The position numbers and the translations under genes were made by a program. A model generated the notes under the pieces. The model saw nothing but the letters and a program-made list of their open reading frames with translations. It made no database searches and was not told where the DNA came from. This document shows positions 8,240 through 15,249 of a stretch of DNA of 36,697 nucleotides, one piece after another. The stretch is from Bacteroidales bacterium (GTDB taxonomy: Bacteria; Bacteroidota; Bacteroidia; Bacteroidales; UBA932). The stretch spans positions 1 to 36,697 of the forward strand of contig JAFZVQ010000012.1 in NCBI GenBank assembly GCA_017617715.1. Reading direction: 5' to 3'. Within the stretch, counting starts at the first letter, position 1; every line of letters begins with the position of its first letter.

Positions 8240-8371
8240 ATGAAGAAAGAAAGATTTTACATTGAACCCGAGTGCAAGGAAGTCCTCGCACTTGAATTCG
8301 ACATGACTTGCGCAAGCCCCTCTGACGGAAGGAATGAGGGTGTGCAGGAAGAAGAGTGGTTTTTCAGTTAA
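8240..8371 (+). CDS. Small acidic peptide, copy 2 (43 aa)
   Basis: A 43-codon ORF, the second member of the peptide family seen at 5686. Shared features in order are MKKE, an aromatic-rich F-Y-x-EP, an L-rich middle, M-x-C-x-SP (here MTCASP), and the acidic tail EGVQEEEWFFS. It starts 19 bp after the preceding lipoprotein and ends 13 bp before the next lipoprotein ATG, exactly mirroring copy 1. No promoter box was found in the short gap, so it is probably read from the upstream promoter. A longer reading of the next lipoprotein from 8334 would overlap this peptide and is rejected. Confidence 0.72.
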   Translation: MKKERFYIEPECKEVLALEFDMTCASPSDGRNEGVQEEEWFFS

Positions 8372-8377
8372 AGGAGG
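8371..8377 (+). promoter_or_regulatory. Shine-Dalgarno before lipoprotein copy 2
   Basis: AAGGAGG lies 7 bp before the ATG at 8385 and overlaps the last base of the small peptide stop codon. The block AAGGAGGATCCGG is identical to the one before the gene at 5830. It decides the lipoprotein start, which also gives a proper signal peptide. Confidence 0.75.
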
Positions 8378-8384
8378 ATCCGGC

Positions 8385-10769
8385 ATGAAATCATTATTCA
8401 GATTTGCTATGATAGCGTCTGCGGTGATAGCCGCGGCCGCTTGCAACAAGGAGGTTGAAGCGCCCGAATCCCCTGCTTCCCAAGGAGAAAAAATCACTCT
8501 CTCTGCCTGCCGTGAGGATATTGCCTCCGGCACCAAGTCTTTGCTCCGGGACGACCTCTCCGTGTGGTGGAACACAGGCGAGTCCCTGAGCGTATTCTTC
8601 GGCCCCGGCTCCGCCGGCGGCAGCAAGTTCGATTCCCAGAACGCCGACCCAGCCGCCACAGCCAACTTTGACGGCACGGTCGAGACCACCGGTGTGGATC
8701 CCGACTCGGACTACTGGGCCGTGTATCCCTACTCCGCCGACAACACCAGCGACGGATCGTCCGTGACCATAGTCATTCCCGACCAGCAGAATGCAGTGGA
8801 AGGCAACTTCGCGGACAACGCGTTCCCCGCCGTGGCCAAAAGCAAGAGCCTCAGCCTGTCCTTCATGAACGTCTGCGGCGGCTTGAAGTTCAGCGTGACC
8901 CGCGACGACATCACCTCCCTGACCTTCGAAGGCAAAGGCGGCGAGCCTCTGGCCGGCACGGTGAAGGTGGAATTCGACGCCGAAGGAAAACCCACGGCCA
9001 GCGTGATTGACGGCAAGAGCGCCGTCACCCTCACCGCACCTGCAGGCGGTACTTTCGAGTCCGGCAAGTTCTACTACATGAACCTGCTTCCCGCAGCATT
9101 CAGCGCCGGCATCAAGATCACCATGACCACCGCTTCGGCAGAGGGCGTGCTGGAATCCACCCAGAACCTCAGCATCAAGCGCTCCGTGCTTGCGTTGATC
9201 CGCAACGTCGACACCTATGCCACCTGGGCTGCAATTCCTCCCGCAGTGTCCCTCAAGGACTTCGCAGTGGAGTTCGTCAAGGGCCTCCAGGTCTGGGAAT
9301 GGACTGTTGGCAACGTCGATGCCGACGGCGTACGCAACCAGGGCAGCACAAAGGGAGCGTGGCTAAACGTCCACTTCATCCCGATCGTGGGCAACACCAC
9401 CGGCAACTACTACAATTATGGCAACAACCAGTATGATTATTCTAAATACACTCCTTGGGTCCTGAATGTGGCCGGCACCGAGTACAGCTCAAGCCAGGCA
9501 TGGGAAATTGCCATCCGCGGTCTGCTGGAGATGTGCACAGCCGAAGGCCAGGCATTCCTCGACGGAATGACCAACCGCAACAAGGCTTACACGCTCCAGG
9601 ATGGTATGGATATATCCATGATACCCATCCCTGAAACCAGCACTAGCAACAAATGGGGCGCGAATCCCTGGTATGAGTATGGCAACCTGGTGAAAGACGG
9701 AAGCAACGACATCACCGAAGTCGATATCAACTTCATGATCAAGGTAGGCGCATGGCACGTGGTACGTTCCTTCATCAATAACAGCGGCAATACCAGCCCT
9801 CTCGGAGCGATAGGCAACTTCCAGGAATTCGGCACCACATCCAGCACGCTGAACCTTGGCAGTTACAAGGGCTACATTTCTCCTATGCGCGAGCTCCTCG
9901 TGCTCATGAGGATCTACAAGTACATTGTCGACAACGGCATCGACAGCAATGTCTACACTGCCATCAAGGACCAGAAGTTCAGCTTCGACCTCTACGGCGA
10001 CACTCTCCCCATCAAGGCCCAGTGGCTGTTATCTGCAGCTAACGCCCTTGACGATAAGACCGGATACGCCCACACCTTCGGTGGTGCGGACAAGTATAAG
10101 GATACTGGTGAATGGAATGGAACTGAAGGCTACGCGTATACTACAGCCGGCGACGGAGGAAGGTATGTAGACGCAGTCAAATATGGCAAGGGCAGACTCA
10201 CCTATGTACAGGAAGACAAGACCGGAATGGACAACAGCGATCGCGCCGCGCGTTCTGTGGGAGCGACCGGACATCCTATTTCCACCGGCATCTGGTATGG
10301 CGACTACTGGCTGTTCACCTTGACTTCGCCCAGGGAGCTCCCTGCAGGGACACAGATCCACATCAAGTACATCGCCCGTTCATCAACCGCAGGCCCCAAG
10401 TATTGGATGGGAGAATACTATGATGGAGATGAGTGGAAAACGGCCCCTATGGAGGTCATCGAAGACGCATACAACTTCGCCATACCCCAGGAAAAGACAC
10501 TGAAAGACCGGAACGGAGATAATGAAACCTTCTCATACAACATCGCCATGAAGGAAGACGGAGACCACAACACTACCGTTGAAAGCTACTTCACCCTCAC
10601 GGCTCCGACCTCCCTGATCCAGTATCGCCAGAGAGTCACCGGTTTGTATCGAGCAAGCAATAGCAAAGCTATCACCGGTTTGGGCAATGCCACCACCCGT
10701 ATCGCCGGTTCTGCTGGCCTCCAGGACGACGGCACCTACACCAGCCCTCTCATCGAGGTGGTCCCGTAA
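8385..10769 (+). CDS. Lipoprotein with fimbrillin-like N-domain, function unknown (paralogue 2)
   Basis: 794 residues from the ATG at 8385, chosen because it follows the Shine-Dalgarno and begins a clean lipoprotein signal (MKSLFRFAMIASAVIAAAAC, lipid Cys20). The in-frame ATG at 8334 would add 17 residues in front of the signal and overlap the small peptide. The domain order is the same as in the gene at 5830: fimbrillin-like module at about 30-285 (LSVFFGPG, GGSKF, NVCGGLKF, KFYYMNLLP), central LKDFAVEFVKGLQVWEW region at about 290-540, and C-terminal domain from about 542 starting PIKAQWLL. The central part, around residues 460-540, is most alike between the two. There is no Pro-rich linker here. 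The function is unknown. A strong terminator follows, closing the cassette operon. Confidence 0.85.
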   Translation: MKSLFRFAMIASAVIAAAACNKEVEAPESPASQGEKITLSACREDIASGTKSLLRDDLSVWWNTGESLSVFFGPGSAGGSKFDSQNADPAATANFDGTVETTGVDPDSDYWAVYPYSADNTSDGSSVTIVIPDQQNAVEGNFADNAFPAVAKSKSLSLSFMNVCGGLKFSVTRDDITSLTFEGKGGEPLAGTVKVEFDAEGKPTASVIDGKSAVTLTAPAGGTFESGKFYYMNLLPAAFSAGIKITMTTASAEGVLESTQNLSIKRSVLALIRNVDTYATWAAIPPAVSLKDFAVEFVKGLQVWEWTVGNVDADGVRNQGSTKGAWLNVHFIPIVGNTTGNYYNYGNNQYDYSKYTPWVLNVAGTEYSSSQAWEIAIRGLLEMCTAEGQAFLDGMTNRNKAYTLQDGMDISMIPIPETSTSNKWGANPWYEYGNLVKDGSNDITEVDINFMIKVGAWHVVRSFINNSGNTSPLGAIGNFQEFGTTSSTLNLGSYKGYISPMRELLVLMRIYKYIVDNGIDSNVYTAIKDQKFSFDLYGDTLPIKAQWLLSAANALDDKTGYAHTFGGADKYKDTGEWNGTEGYAYTTAGDGGRYVDAVKYGKGRLTYVQEDKTGMDNSDRAARSVGATGHPISTGIWYGDYWLFTLTSPRELPAGTQIHIKYIARSSTAGPKYWMGEYYDGDEWKTAPMEVIEDAYNFAIPQEKTLKDRNGDNETFSYNIAMKEDGDHNTTVESYFTLTAPTSLIQYRQRVTGLYRASNSKAITGLGNATTRIAGSAGLQDDGTYTSPLIEVVP

Positions 10770-10786
10770 CGTTTAGTTCCCGCTTT

Positions 10787-10823
10787 AAAAAAGGAGGTCG
10801 CCGCAGAAGCGACCTCCTTTTTT
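10787..10823 (+). terminator. Rho-independent terminator closing the lipoprotein operon
   Basis: A 15-bp perfect stem, AAAAAAGGAGGTCGC (10787-10801) and GCGACCTCCTTTTTT (10809-10823), with loop CGCAGAA and a T-run. It sits 17 bp after the lipoprotein stop. Because the stem begins with A-runs it could work in both directions, but only plus-strand genes flank it. Confidence 0.92.
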
Positions 10824-10835
10824 ATGAAAAATAGC

Positions 10836-10843
10836 TATATTTG
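10836..10843 (+). promoter_or_regulatory. -7 box for rhaD-fprA
   Basis: TATATTTG matches TAnnTTTG. No convincing -33 box is seen; the expected place lies in the terminator stem. The box ends only 7 bp before the ATG at 10851, so the transcript would have almost no leader. It also makes the upstream in-frame ATG at 10824 unlikely as the start. Confidence 0.55.
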
Positions 10844-10850
10844 TTACGTT

Positions 10851-11675
10851 ATGAAGAAATCTGTACTTGAAGGAAGGAAGGGACTCGGCGAGGTGATCGG
10901 GCAGTGCGCGGAGGTGGCCGGATATCTCTGGGAAAAGGGATGGGCCGAGCGGAACGGCGGCAACATGACCTACGACATCACGGAATTCGTCGACGCCCAG
11001 ATGCGGGCGATGCCGGCGCTGGGCGGAGCGAAGCAGATCGGCGCCGTGCTGCCGAACATCAAGGGCCGCTGGTTCTATGCCAAGGGCACGGGTCGCCGAA
11101 TGCGCGACCTTGCCCGCAGGCCGATGGAAGCCGGCTGCATAATCCGCATCTGCGACGACTGCGCCAGCTACGAAATGGTGGCCGACGCCCCTGTGGCCCC
11201 GACCTCCGAGCTCCCCTCGCACCTTGCCCTGCAGGACTACCTCAAAGGCACCGGCAGCAGCTACAAAGCCACGCTCCACACCCACCCGATCGAGCTCGTG
11301 GCCCTCTCCCACATCCGCAGCTTCTGCTCCTCGGAAATCCTCACCCGGACCCTCTGGTCCATGATTCCAGAGACACTCGCCTTCGCCCCTCTCGGCCTCG
11401 GCTTCATCCCCTTCGCCAACCCCGGCACCCAGGGACTCGCCGACGCAACCCTCAAAGAGATAAGCCGTTACGACGTAGTGCTCTGGGAAAAGCACGGCAC
11501 GATTGCCGTGGGCCGCGACATGATGGACGCCTTCGACCAGACCGACGTCCTCAACAAAGCCGCCTGCATCTACAAAGCCGCCTGCCAGATGGGCACTCCC
11601 CCCGAAGGCATGACCGACGCCCAGATGACCGGCATACAGGAACTCTTCCACCTACCCAAAACAAGAGAAATATGA
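10851..11675 (+). CDS. rhaD: L-rhamnulose-1-phosphate aldolase (class II)
   Basis: 274 residues, the usual length. The enzyme cleaves L-rhamnulose 1-phosphate to dihydroxyacetone phosphate and L-lactaldehyde, the last step of cytosolic rhamnose breakdown. Evidence includes the class II aldolase/adducin fold signatures WAERNGGNMT, KGTGRRMRDLAR, the zinc-ligand region HTHPIEL, and WEKHGTIAVGRD with the third zinc His. It resembles Bacteroides RhaD closely over its full length by memory. The ATG at 10851 is preferred over 10824, which overlaps the terminator and promoter box. No other rhamnose gene is nearby. The stop overlaps the next start (ATGA), so it is translationally coupled to the flavodiiron protein, an unusual partner. 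Confidence 0.93.
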   Translation: MKKSVLEGRKGLGEVIGQCAEVAGYLWEKGWAERNGGNMTYDITEFVDAQMRAMPALGGAKQIGAVLPNIKGRWFYAKGTGRRMRDLARRPMEAGCIIRICDDCASYEMVADAPVAPTSELPSHLALQDYLKGTGSSYKATLHTHPIELVALSHIRSFCSSEILTRTLWSMIPETLAFAPLGLGFIPFANPGTQGLADATLKEISRYDVVLWEKHGTIAVGRDMMDAFDQTDVLNKAACIYKAACQMGTPPEGMTDAQMTGIQELFHLPKTREI

Positions 11676-12859
11676 CAAGAAAACTAAGCGACCACGTGGT
11701 CTACATCGGCTCCGACGACCTCGACATCGACCTCTTCGAGAGCCAGTATATAGTGCCCGAAGGCGTATCCTACAACTCCTACCTCATACTTGACGAAAAG
11801 GTGGCCATCCTGGACACCTCCGACGCCCGCAAAGGCGACGAATGGAAGGAAAGCCTCGCCCGGGCCCTTGCCGGCCGCACCCCCGACTACCTCGTGGTGC
11901 ATCACCTGGAGCCCGACCACTCCGCCCTCGTGGACTGGACGCTCCGCAACTACCCCGGCATCACCCTCGTGGCCAGCGCCCAGGCCCTGCGCATGCTGCC
12001 CCAGTTCTTCGAAGACATCAAGCTGGAAGGCCGCACCCTCACCGTCAAGGAAGGCGACACCCTCGGGCTCGGAGCCCACTGCCTCCAGTTCATAGGCGCC
12101 CCGATGGTGCACTGGCCGGAAGTGCTCATGAGCTTCGACCCTGCCGACGGAGCGCTCTACAGCGCCGACGGATTCGGCAAGTTCGGAGCCCTCTCCAAAT
12201 GCGGATTCTACGGCCGCGACGATGACGACTGGGCCTGCGAAGCCCGCCGCTACTACTTCAACATAGTCGGCAAATACGGCGCCCAGGTGCAGCAGGTCCT
12301 CAAAAAGGCCGCCGGACTCCCCATCAAGACCATACGTCCGCTGCACGGACCCATCCTCGAAGACAATCTCGGCGAATACATCAGCCTCTACGACACCTGG
12401 AGCCGCTATGAACCCGAGACCGACGGCATCTTCATCGCGGTGGCCTCCATCCACGGCGGCACCATGGAAGCGGCGCAAATGCTCGCCCGCATACTCACGG
12501 AGAAGGGCGCGCCCAAGGTGGTGCTCAGCGACCTGTGCCGCAGCGACCTTGCCGAAAACGTGGAAGACGCCTTCCGCTACCCTAAGATCATCCTTGCCGC
12601 AGCATCCTACGACGCCGGCCTCTTCAGCCCCATGTACGACTTCCTGCACCGCCTCCAGATCAAGGGCTGGTCGAAGCGCAAGGCGGGCCTGCTCGAGAAC
12701 GGCTCATGGGCGCCGAGCGCAGGGCGCGTGATGCGGGAAATGCTCTCGCAGATGAAAGACGTGGAGATCACCGGTCCCCTCGTGACCATAAAAAGCCGCA
12801 TGAAGCGGAGCGATTTCGAGGCGCTCGACGCCCTTGCGGACGCAATTCTGGCAGAATAG
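11672..12859 (+). CDS. A-type flavoprotein / flavodiiron protein (FprA-like)
   Basis: 395 residues, typical for a two-domain flavodiiron protein. The N-terminal metallo-beta-lactamase-like domain carries the diiron ligands as H78-x-E80-x-D82-H83 (HLEPDHS), a later His in PMVHWPE, Asp in DGFGKFGA and His in RPLHGPI. The C-terminal flavodoxin-like domain starts near residue 250 (IFIAVASIHGGTMEAA). Known family members reduce O2 to water or NO to N2O in the cytoplasm of anaerobes, taking electrons from rubredoxin or F420H2. The substrate preference cannot be read here. The start is set by the ATGA overlap with rhaD. This fits an oxygen-sensitive anaerobe. Confidence 0.93.
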   Translation: MTRKLSDHVVYIGSDDLDIDLFESQYIVPEGVSYNSYLILDEKVAILDTSDARKGDEWKESLARALAGRTPDYLVVHHLEPDHSALVDWTLRNYPGITLVASAQALRMLPQFFEDIKLEGRTLTVKEGDTLGLGAHCLQFIGAPMVHWPEVLMSFDPADGALYSADGFGKFGALSKCGFYGRDDDDWACEARRYYFNIVGKYGAQVQQVLKKAAGLPIKTIRPLHGPILEDNLGEYISLYDTWSRYEPETDGIFIAVASIHGGTMEAAQMLARILTEKGAPKVVLSDLCRSDLAENVEDAFRYPKIILAAASYDAGLFSPMYDFLHRLQIKGWSKRKAGLLENGSWAPSAGRVMREMLSQMKDVEITGPLVTIKSRMKRSDFEALDALADAILAE

Positions 12860-12861
12860 CA

Positions 12862-12891
12862 TTGATTTTTAAATAGAATTTTCTATTTTTG
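12862..12891 (+). promoter_or_regulatory. Promoter with an overlapping AT-rich inverted repeat
   Basis: TTG (12862-12864) and TATTTTTG (12884-12891) are spaced by 19 bp and fit the Bacteroidota promoter pattern for the TM2 gene at 12916. Between and over the -7 box lies the perfect inverted repeat AAATAGAA-TT-TTCTATTT (12871-12888). The repeat could act as a weak terminator for fprA or as an operator. The choice is not decidable from sequence. Confidence 0.7.
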
Positions 12892-12915
12892 TTCATTAAT
12901 ACATTTTCAACTATT

Positions 12916-13329
12916 ATGAAAAAATTAGTTCTTTCCATTATCGCGGTCATCGCAATTGCGTTCTCCGCAAACGCTGCCAACTACACTGTTGACAACAGCG
13001 CCATCGACAACCTCATCGAGAATGCAGAGGAAGTCTTCACTCTCGACATCGCCGCTCCCGCAGCAGCCAACCTGCCTACCGTGAGCCAGAAAGAGATCAA
13101 CACCACCACCGCATTCCTCCTGAGCTGGCTGCTCGGCGGCTTCGGCGTGCATCGCCACTATTGCGGCACCGCTCCCTGGATGTGGGCAGTCTACACCTTC
13201 ACCGGCGGCGGCCTCGGAATCCTCTGGAGCGTTGACACCCTTCTCATTTTCCTTGACCTCATCAAGGTGGGCGAAGGCAACTACCTCAACAAATTCATCA
13301 ACAACCAGAAGATCATAGTTTGGGTTTAA
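12916..13329 (+). CDS. TM2 domain protein with signal peptide
   Basis: 137 residues. A cleavable signal peptide is likely at residues 1-20 (ending SANA-A). After a soluble acidic stretch, residues about 68-120 match the TM2 domain: two hydrophobic helices separated by a turn, with the GGFGVHRHYCGT motif in the first half and GGGLGILWSVDTLLI in the second. TM2 proteins are small inner-membrane proteins of mostly unknown role. The ATG at 12916 is chosen because it starts the signal peptide and follows the promoter; a TTG at 12889 would lie within the promoter box. It is the first gene of a run of overlapping envelope genes and overlaps the next by 10 bp. Confidence 0.85.
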   Translation: MKKLVLSIIAVIAIAFSANAANYTVDNSAIDNLIENAEEVFTLDIAAPAAANLPTVSQKEINTTTAFLLSWLLGGFGVHRHYCGTAPWMWAVYTFTGGGLGILWSVDTLLIFLDLIKVGEGNYLNKFINNQKIIVWV

Positions 13330-14024
13330 TCCATAAAATCATTTGCCTGACGCTGCTCGCAGCAGCTTTTCTCCCGGCAGGAGCCCAAAGGAAAGTCAGC
13401 GCCGACGTAGAAGTCAAGACGGTAGCGAAAGGCAAACTAAGTACTGTCACCAAGAGCGTCTATTGCACCAGCAATGGACGCTTGGTGACATTATATAAGA
13501 CCCCTCTCAAATATTATTCAATCGCCAACGCCAAAGGCGAGTACCAGCTCTACAACCCGAAGACCAACGAGGTGATGAGCCAGGTGGACAAAGCCCTGAG
13601 TTCCACCACCGATCTTGTGAGCCTCTGCATGAGCGGCCGCATAGACGACCTGGGCCTTGGCTTTTTCGGCTACCAGGTCTCCGGGACGGACCGTGAAGAC
13701 GGCTACGTCCGCAAGACATTCTCGCACGTGGACCCCACATACCACAAGATCCTCATCGTGTACGAGAACTACCTGCCTATCTACTGTGAATACACTTCCC
13801 CCGAGGGCAAGACCGTCAGCCGCAAATACCTGTCCGGCTACAGGCAGTTCGGCCGTATGATGCTCCCCCTCCGCATCACAGACATCTCTTACGGCTCCGA
13901 CCGCGATTCCACGGTGGTCCGCACCATATATTCCGGCGTCAAGACCGACACCGACGACCCCCTTTTCGACTTCTCCGTCCCCGCCGACGCCAAGCCCATG
14001 AAGCTTGAGGCGGAGGCAAAATGA
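13320..14024 (+). CDS. Periplasmic protein with LolA-like features
   Basis: 234 residues, starting at a TTG codon 10 bp inside the end of the TM2 gene. No ATG gives the signal peptide (IICLTLLAAAFLPAGAQ), so the TTG start is well supported. The mature part is mostly predicted beta, with charged turns, and ends with DPLFDFSVPADAKPM, the kind of ending seen in LolA-type lipoprotein carriers and related envelope proteins. That assignment is by general pattern and is weak. The stop overlaps the next start (ATGA), implying coupling. Confidence 0.6.
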   Translation: MGLIHKIICLTLLAAAFLPAGAQRKVSADVEVKTVAKGKLSTVTKSVYCTSNGRLVTLYKTPLKYYSIANAKGEYQLYNPKTNEVMSQVDKALSSTTDLVSLCMSGRIDDLGLGFFGYQVSGTDREDGYVRKTFSHVDPTYHKILIVYENYLPIYCEYTSPEGKTVSRKYLSGYRQFGRMMLPLRITDISYGSDRDSTVVRTIYSGVKTDTDDPLFDFSVPADAKPMKLEAEAK

Positions 14025-14407
14025 GCCCGAAGGCAATCCTTCTCTTCGCACTGCTGCTGGGTGCCCCGGCGGCAGCCCAAAGCATGTCCGACCGCGCCCT
14101 CATATTCAGCAGGGATTTCAGCGACCAGGCCACGGAGAAGCACGCCCCAGATGGCGCCAACTGCTTCGAACGCATGTCGTGGCGCATCAGCCGGCAGCTG
14201 ACCGGACGGGATTTCTACAGCCCGGCAAACTACATGTTCTTCCGGCAGGCCGTAAAGGAAATCGGCTTCATCCCCGCCGTGTTCGCCACCGCGGACAGGA
14301 TACTGCGGGACAGCAAATTAGGCACGTACGACGTGCACATGGACCCGGAGCGCCCCGTGATAGAGGAAGGTCCGGAGGCGTATGCGCCATGGAGGGCCCG
14401 GGAATGA
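14021..14407 (+). CDS. YidD-like membrane-insertion factor variant
   Basis: 128 residues with an N-terminal signal or anchor (ILLFALLLGAPAAAQ). The middle and end resemble the YidD family: SPANYMFFRQAVKEIGFIP corresponds to the conserved helix and turn, followed by ATADRILRDSKLG, like the DR-containing end of YidD. The usual Cys-rich Pro-Ser-Cys-Ser-type motif is not there; only one Cys (NCFERMSW) is present. Canonical YidD assists YidC-dependent insertion of inner-membrane proteins and is about 70-85 residues without a signal peptide. This is therefore an extended or diverged form. It overlaps its neighbours by 4 bp on both sides. Confidence 0.5.
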   Translation: MSPKAILLFALLLGAPAAAQSMSDRALIFSRDFSDQATEKHAPDGANCFERMSWRISRQLTGRDFYSPANYMFFRQAVKEIGFIPAVFATADRILRDSKLGTYDVHMDPERPVIEEGPEAYAPWRARE

Positions 14408-15249
14408 AGCGCGCAGCCGTCTTAGCGGCGCTGGCCCTGATGCTCGCGCCCTCTCTTGTCTCAGCACAATCGGCCTGGATATCAGCCGATTACGATTTCG
14501 TGGAGTACCTTATCGACACGGACCTCAAGCATGACGCATCGGTGCTGCTGGGCCGCGAAGGGTACTTCAAGTCCGACACACTCACCTACCTGCGTGGCTG
14601 GACGGCCTACCAGCTGAAGGAGCTCGAGCCGGCGCTGGAGCTCTTCCGCGCTGTGCCGCAGGACTCCCCCTTCGCCGAAAAATCCTTCTTCTACGGCAAC
14701 GCGGTGTCGGCCCACCTGGGCGAATATGACGCTCCGGCGGCGCTGCTCGACGTCTACGAAGGCCCCTACAGGGAGCTCCGCGCCGTGCAGGCGGCCGGGC
14801 TCGCCCTGCTGCGCGCCGACCCGGAGGCCTACAAGCGCGCCGCCAGCGGCTTCGGCTATTCCGATTTCGCCCTGGTGGAAGCGGAGCGCCAGCTGGACGA
14901 AATCTACGGCTTCCGCTTCGAGCGCCCGCAGAAGAGCCCGCTCCTGGCGGCTGCGGCGTCGGCGGTGGTGCCGGGGCTCGGAAAGGTGTACGCGGGACGT
15001 ATCGGCGAGGGAATCGAAAGCTTCCTGCTCACCGGGGCGATGGGCGCCATCACCGCCGAGCACTGGATCAAGGACGGCCCCGGCAGCTGGAAAACCATAG
15101 TGCCCGGCCTGCTCTGCGCAGCCCTCTACATAGGCAACATCTACGGCAGTTACGTGTCCGTGAGCATATATAACAACAGCGTGAAAGATGCACAGCAAAC
15201 GGCTATTCTGTACAATATTCATATCCCTCTGCGCTCTGTGTTCAAGTAG
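14404..15249 (+). CDS. Helical-repeat protein with C-terminal membrane segments (A)
   Basis: 281 residues. A signal peptide is at 1-22 (LALMLAPSLVSAQ). Residues about 25-170 are Ala- and Leu-rich helical pairs reminiscent of TPR repeats (LRGWTAYQLKELEPALELF, FFYGNAVSAHLGEYDAPAALL). The C-terminal part holds hydrophobic segments beginning VVPGLGKVYAGRIGEGIESFL, close in style to the next protein. The start overlaps the YidD-like stop (ATGA). Its function is unknown. Its place suggests the TM2, LolA-like, YidD-like and two repeat proteins act together at the envelope. Confidence 0.75.
   Translation: MKRAAVLAALALMLAPSLVSAQSAWISADYDFVEYLIDTDLKHDASVLLGREGYFKSDTLTYLRGWTAYQLKELEPALELFRAVPQDSPFAEKSFFYGNAVSAHLGEYDAPAALLDVYEGPYRELRAVQAAGLALLRADPEAYKRAASGFGYSDFALVEAERQLDEIYGFRFERPQKSPLLAAAASAVVPGLGKVYAGRIGEGIESFLLTGAMGAITAEHWIKDGPGSWKTIVPGLLCAALYIGNIYGSYVSVSIYNNSVKDAQQTAILYNIHIPLRSVFK

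Noticed and set aside
8334-8384. Earlier in-frame ATG for the second paralogous lipoprotein
   Set aside because: It would put 17 basic residues before the signal peptide and overlap the small peptide gene. The Shine-Dalgarno sits at 8371.
10904-11671. Upstream extension of the flavodiiron frame through rhaD
   Set aside because: The extension overlaps nearly all of rhaD, is Arg/Pro/His-rich and has no family similarity. The ATG at 11672 gives the canonical length.
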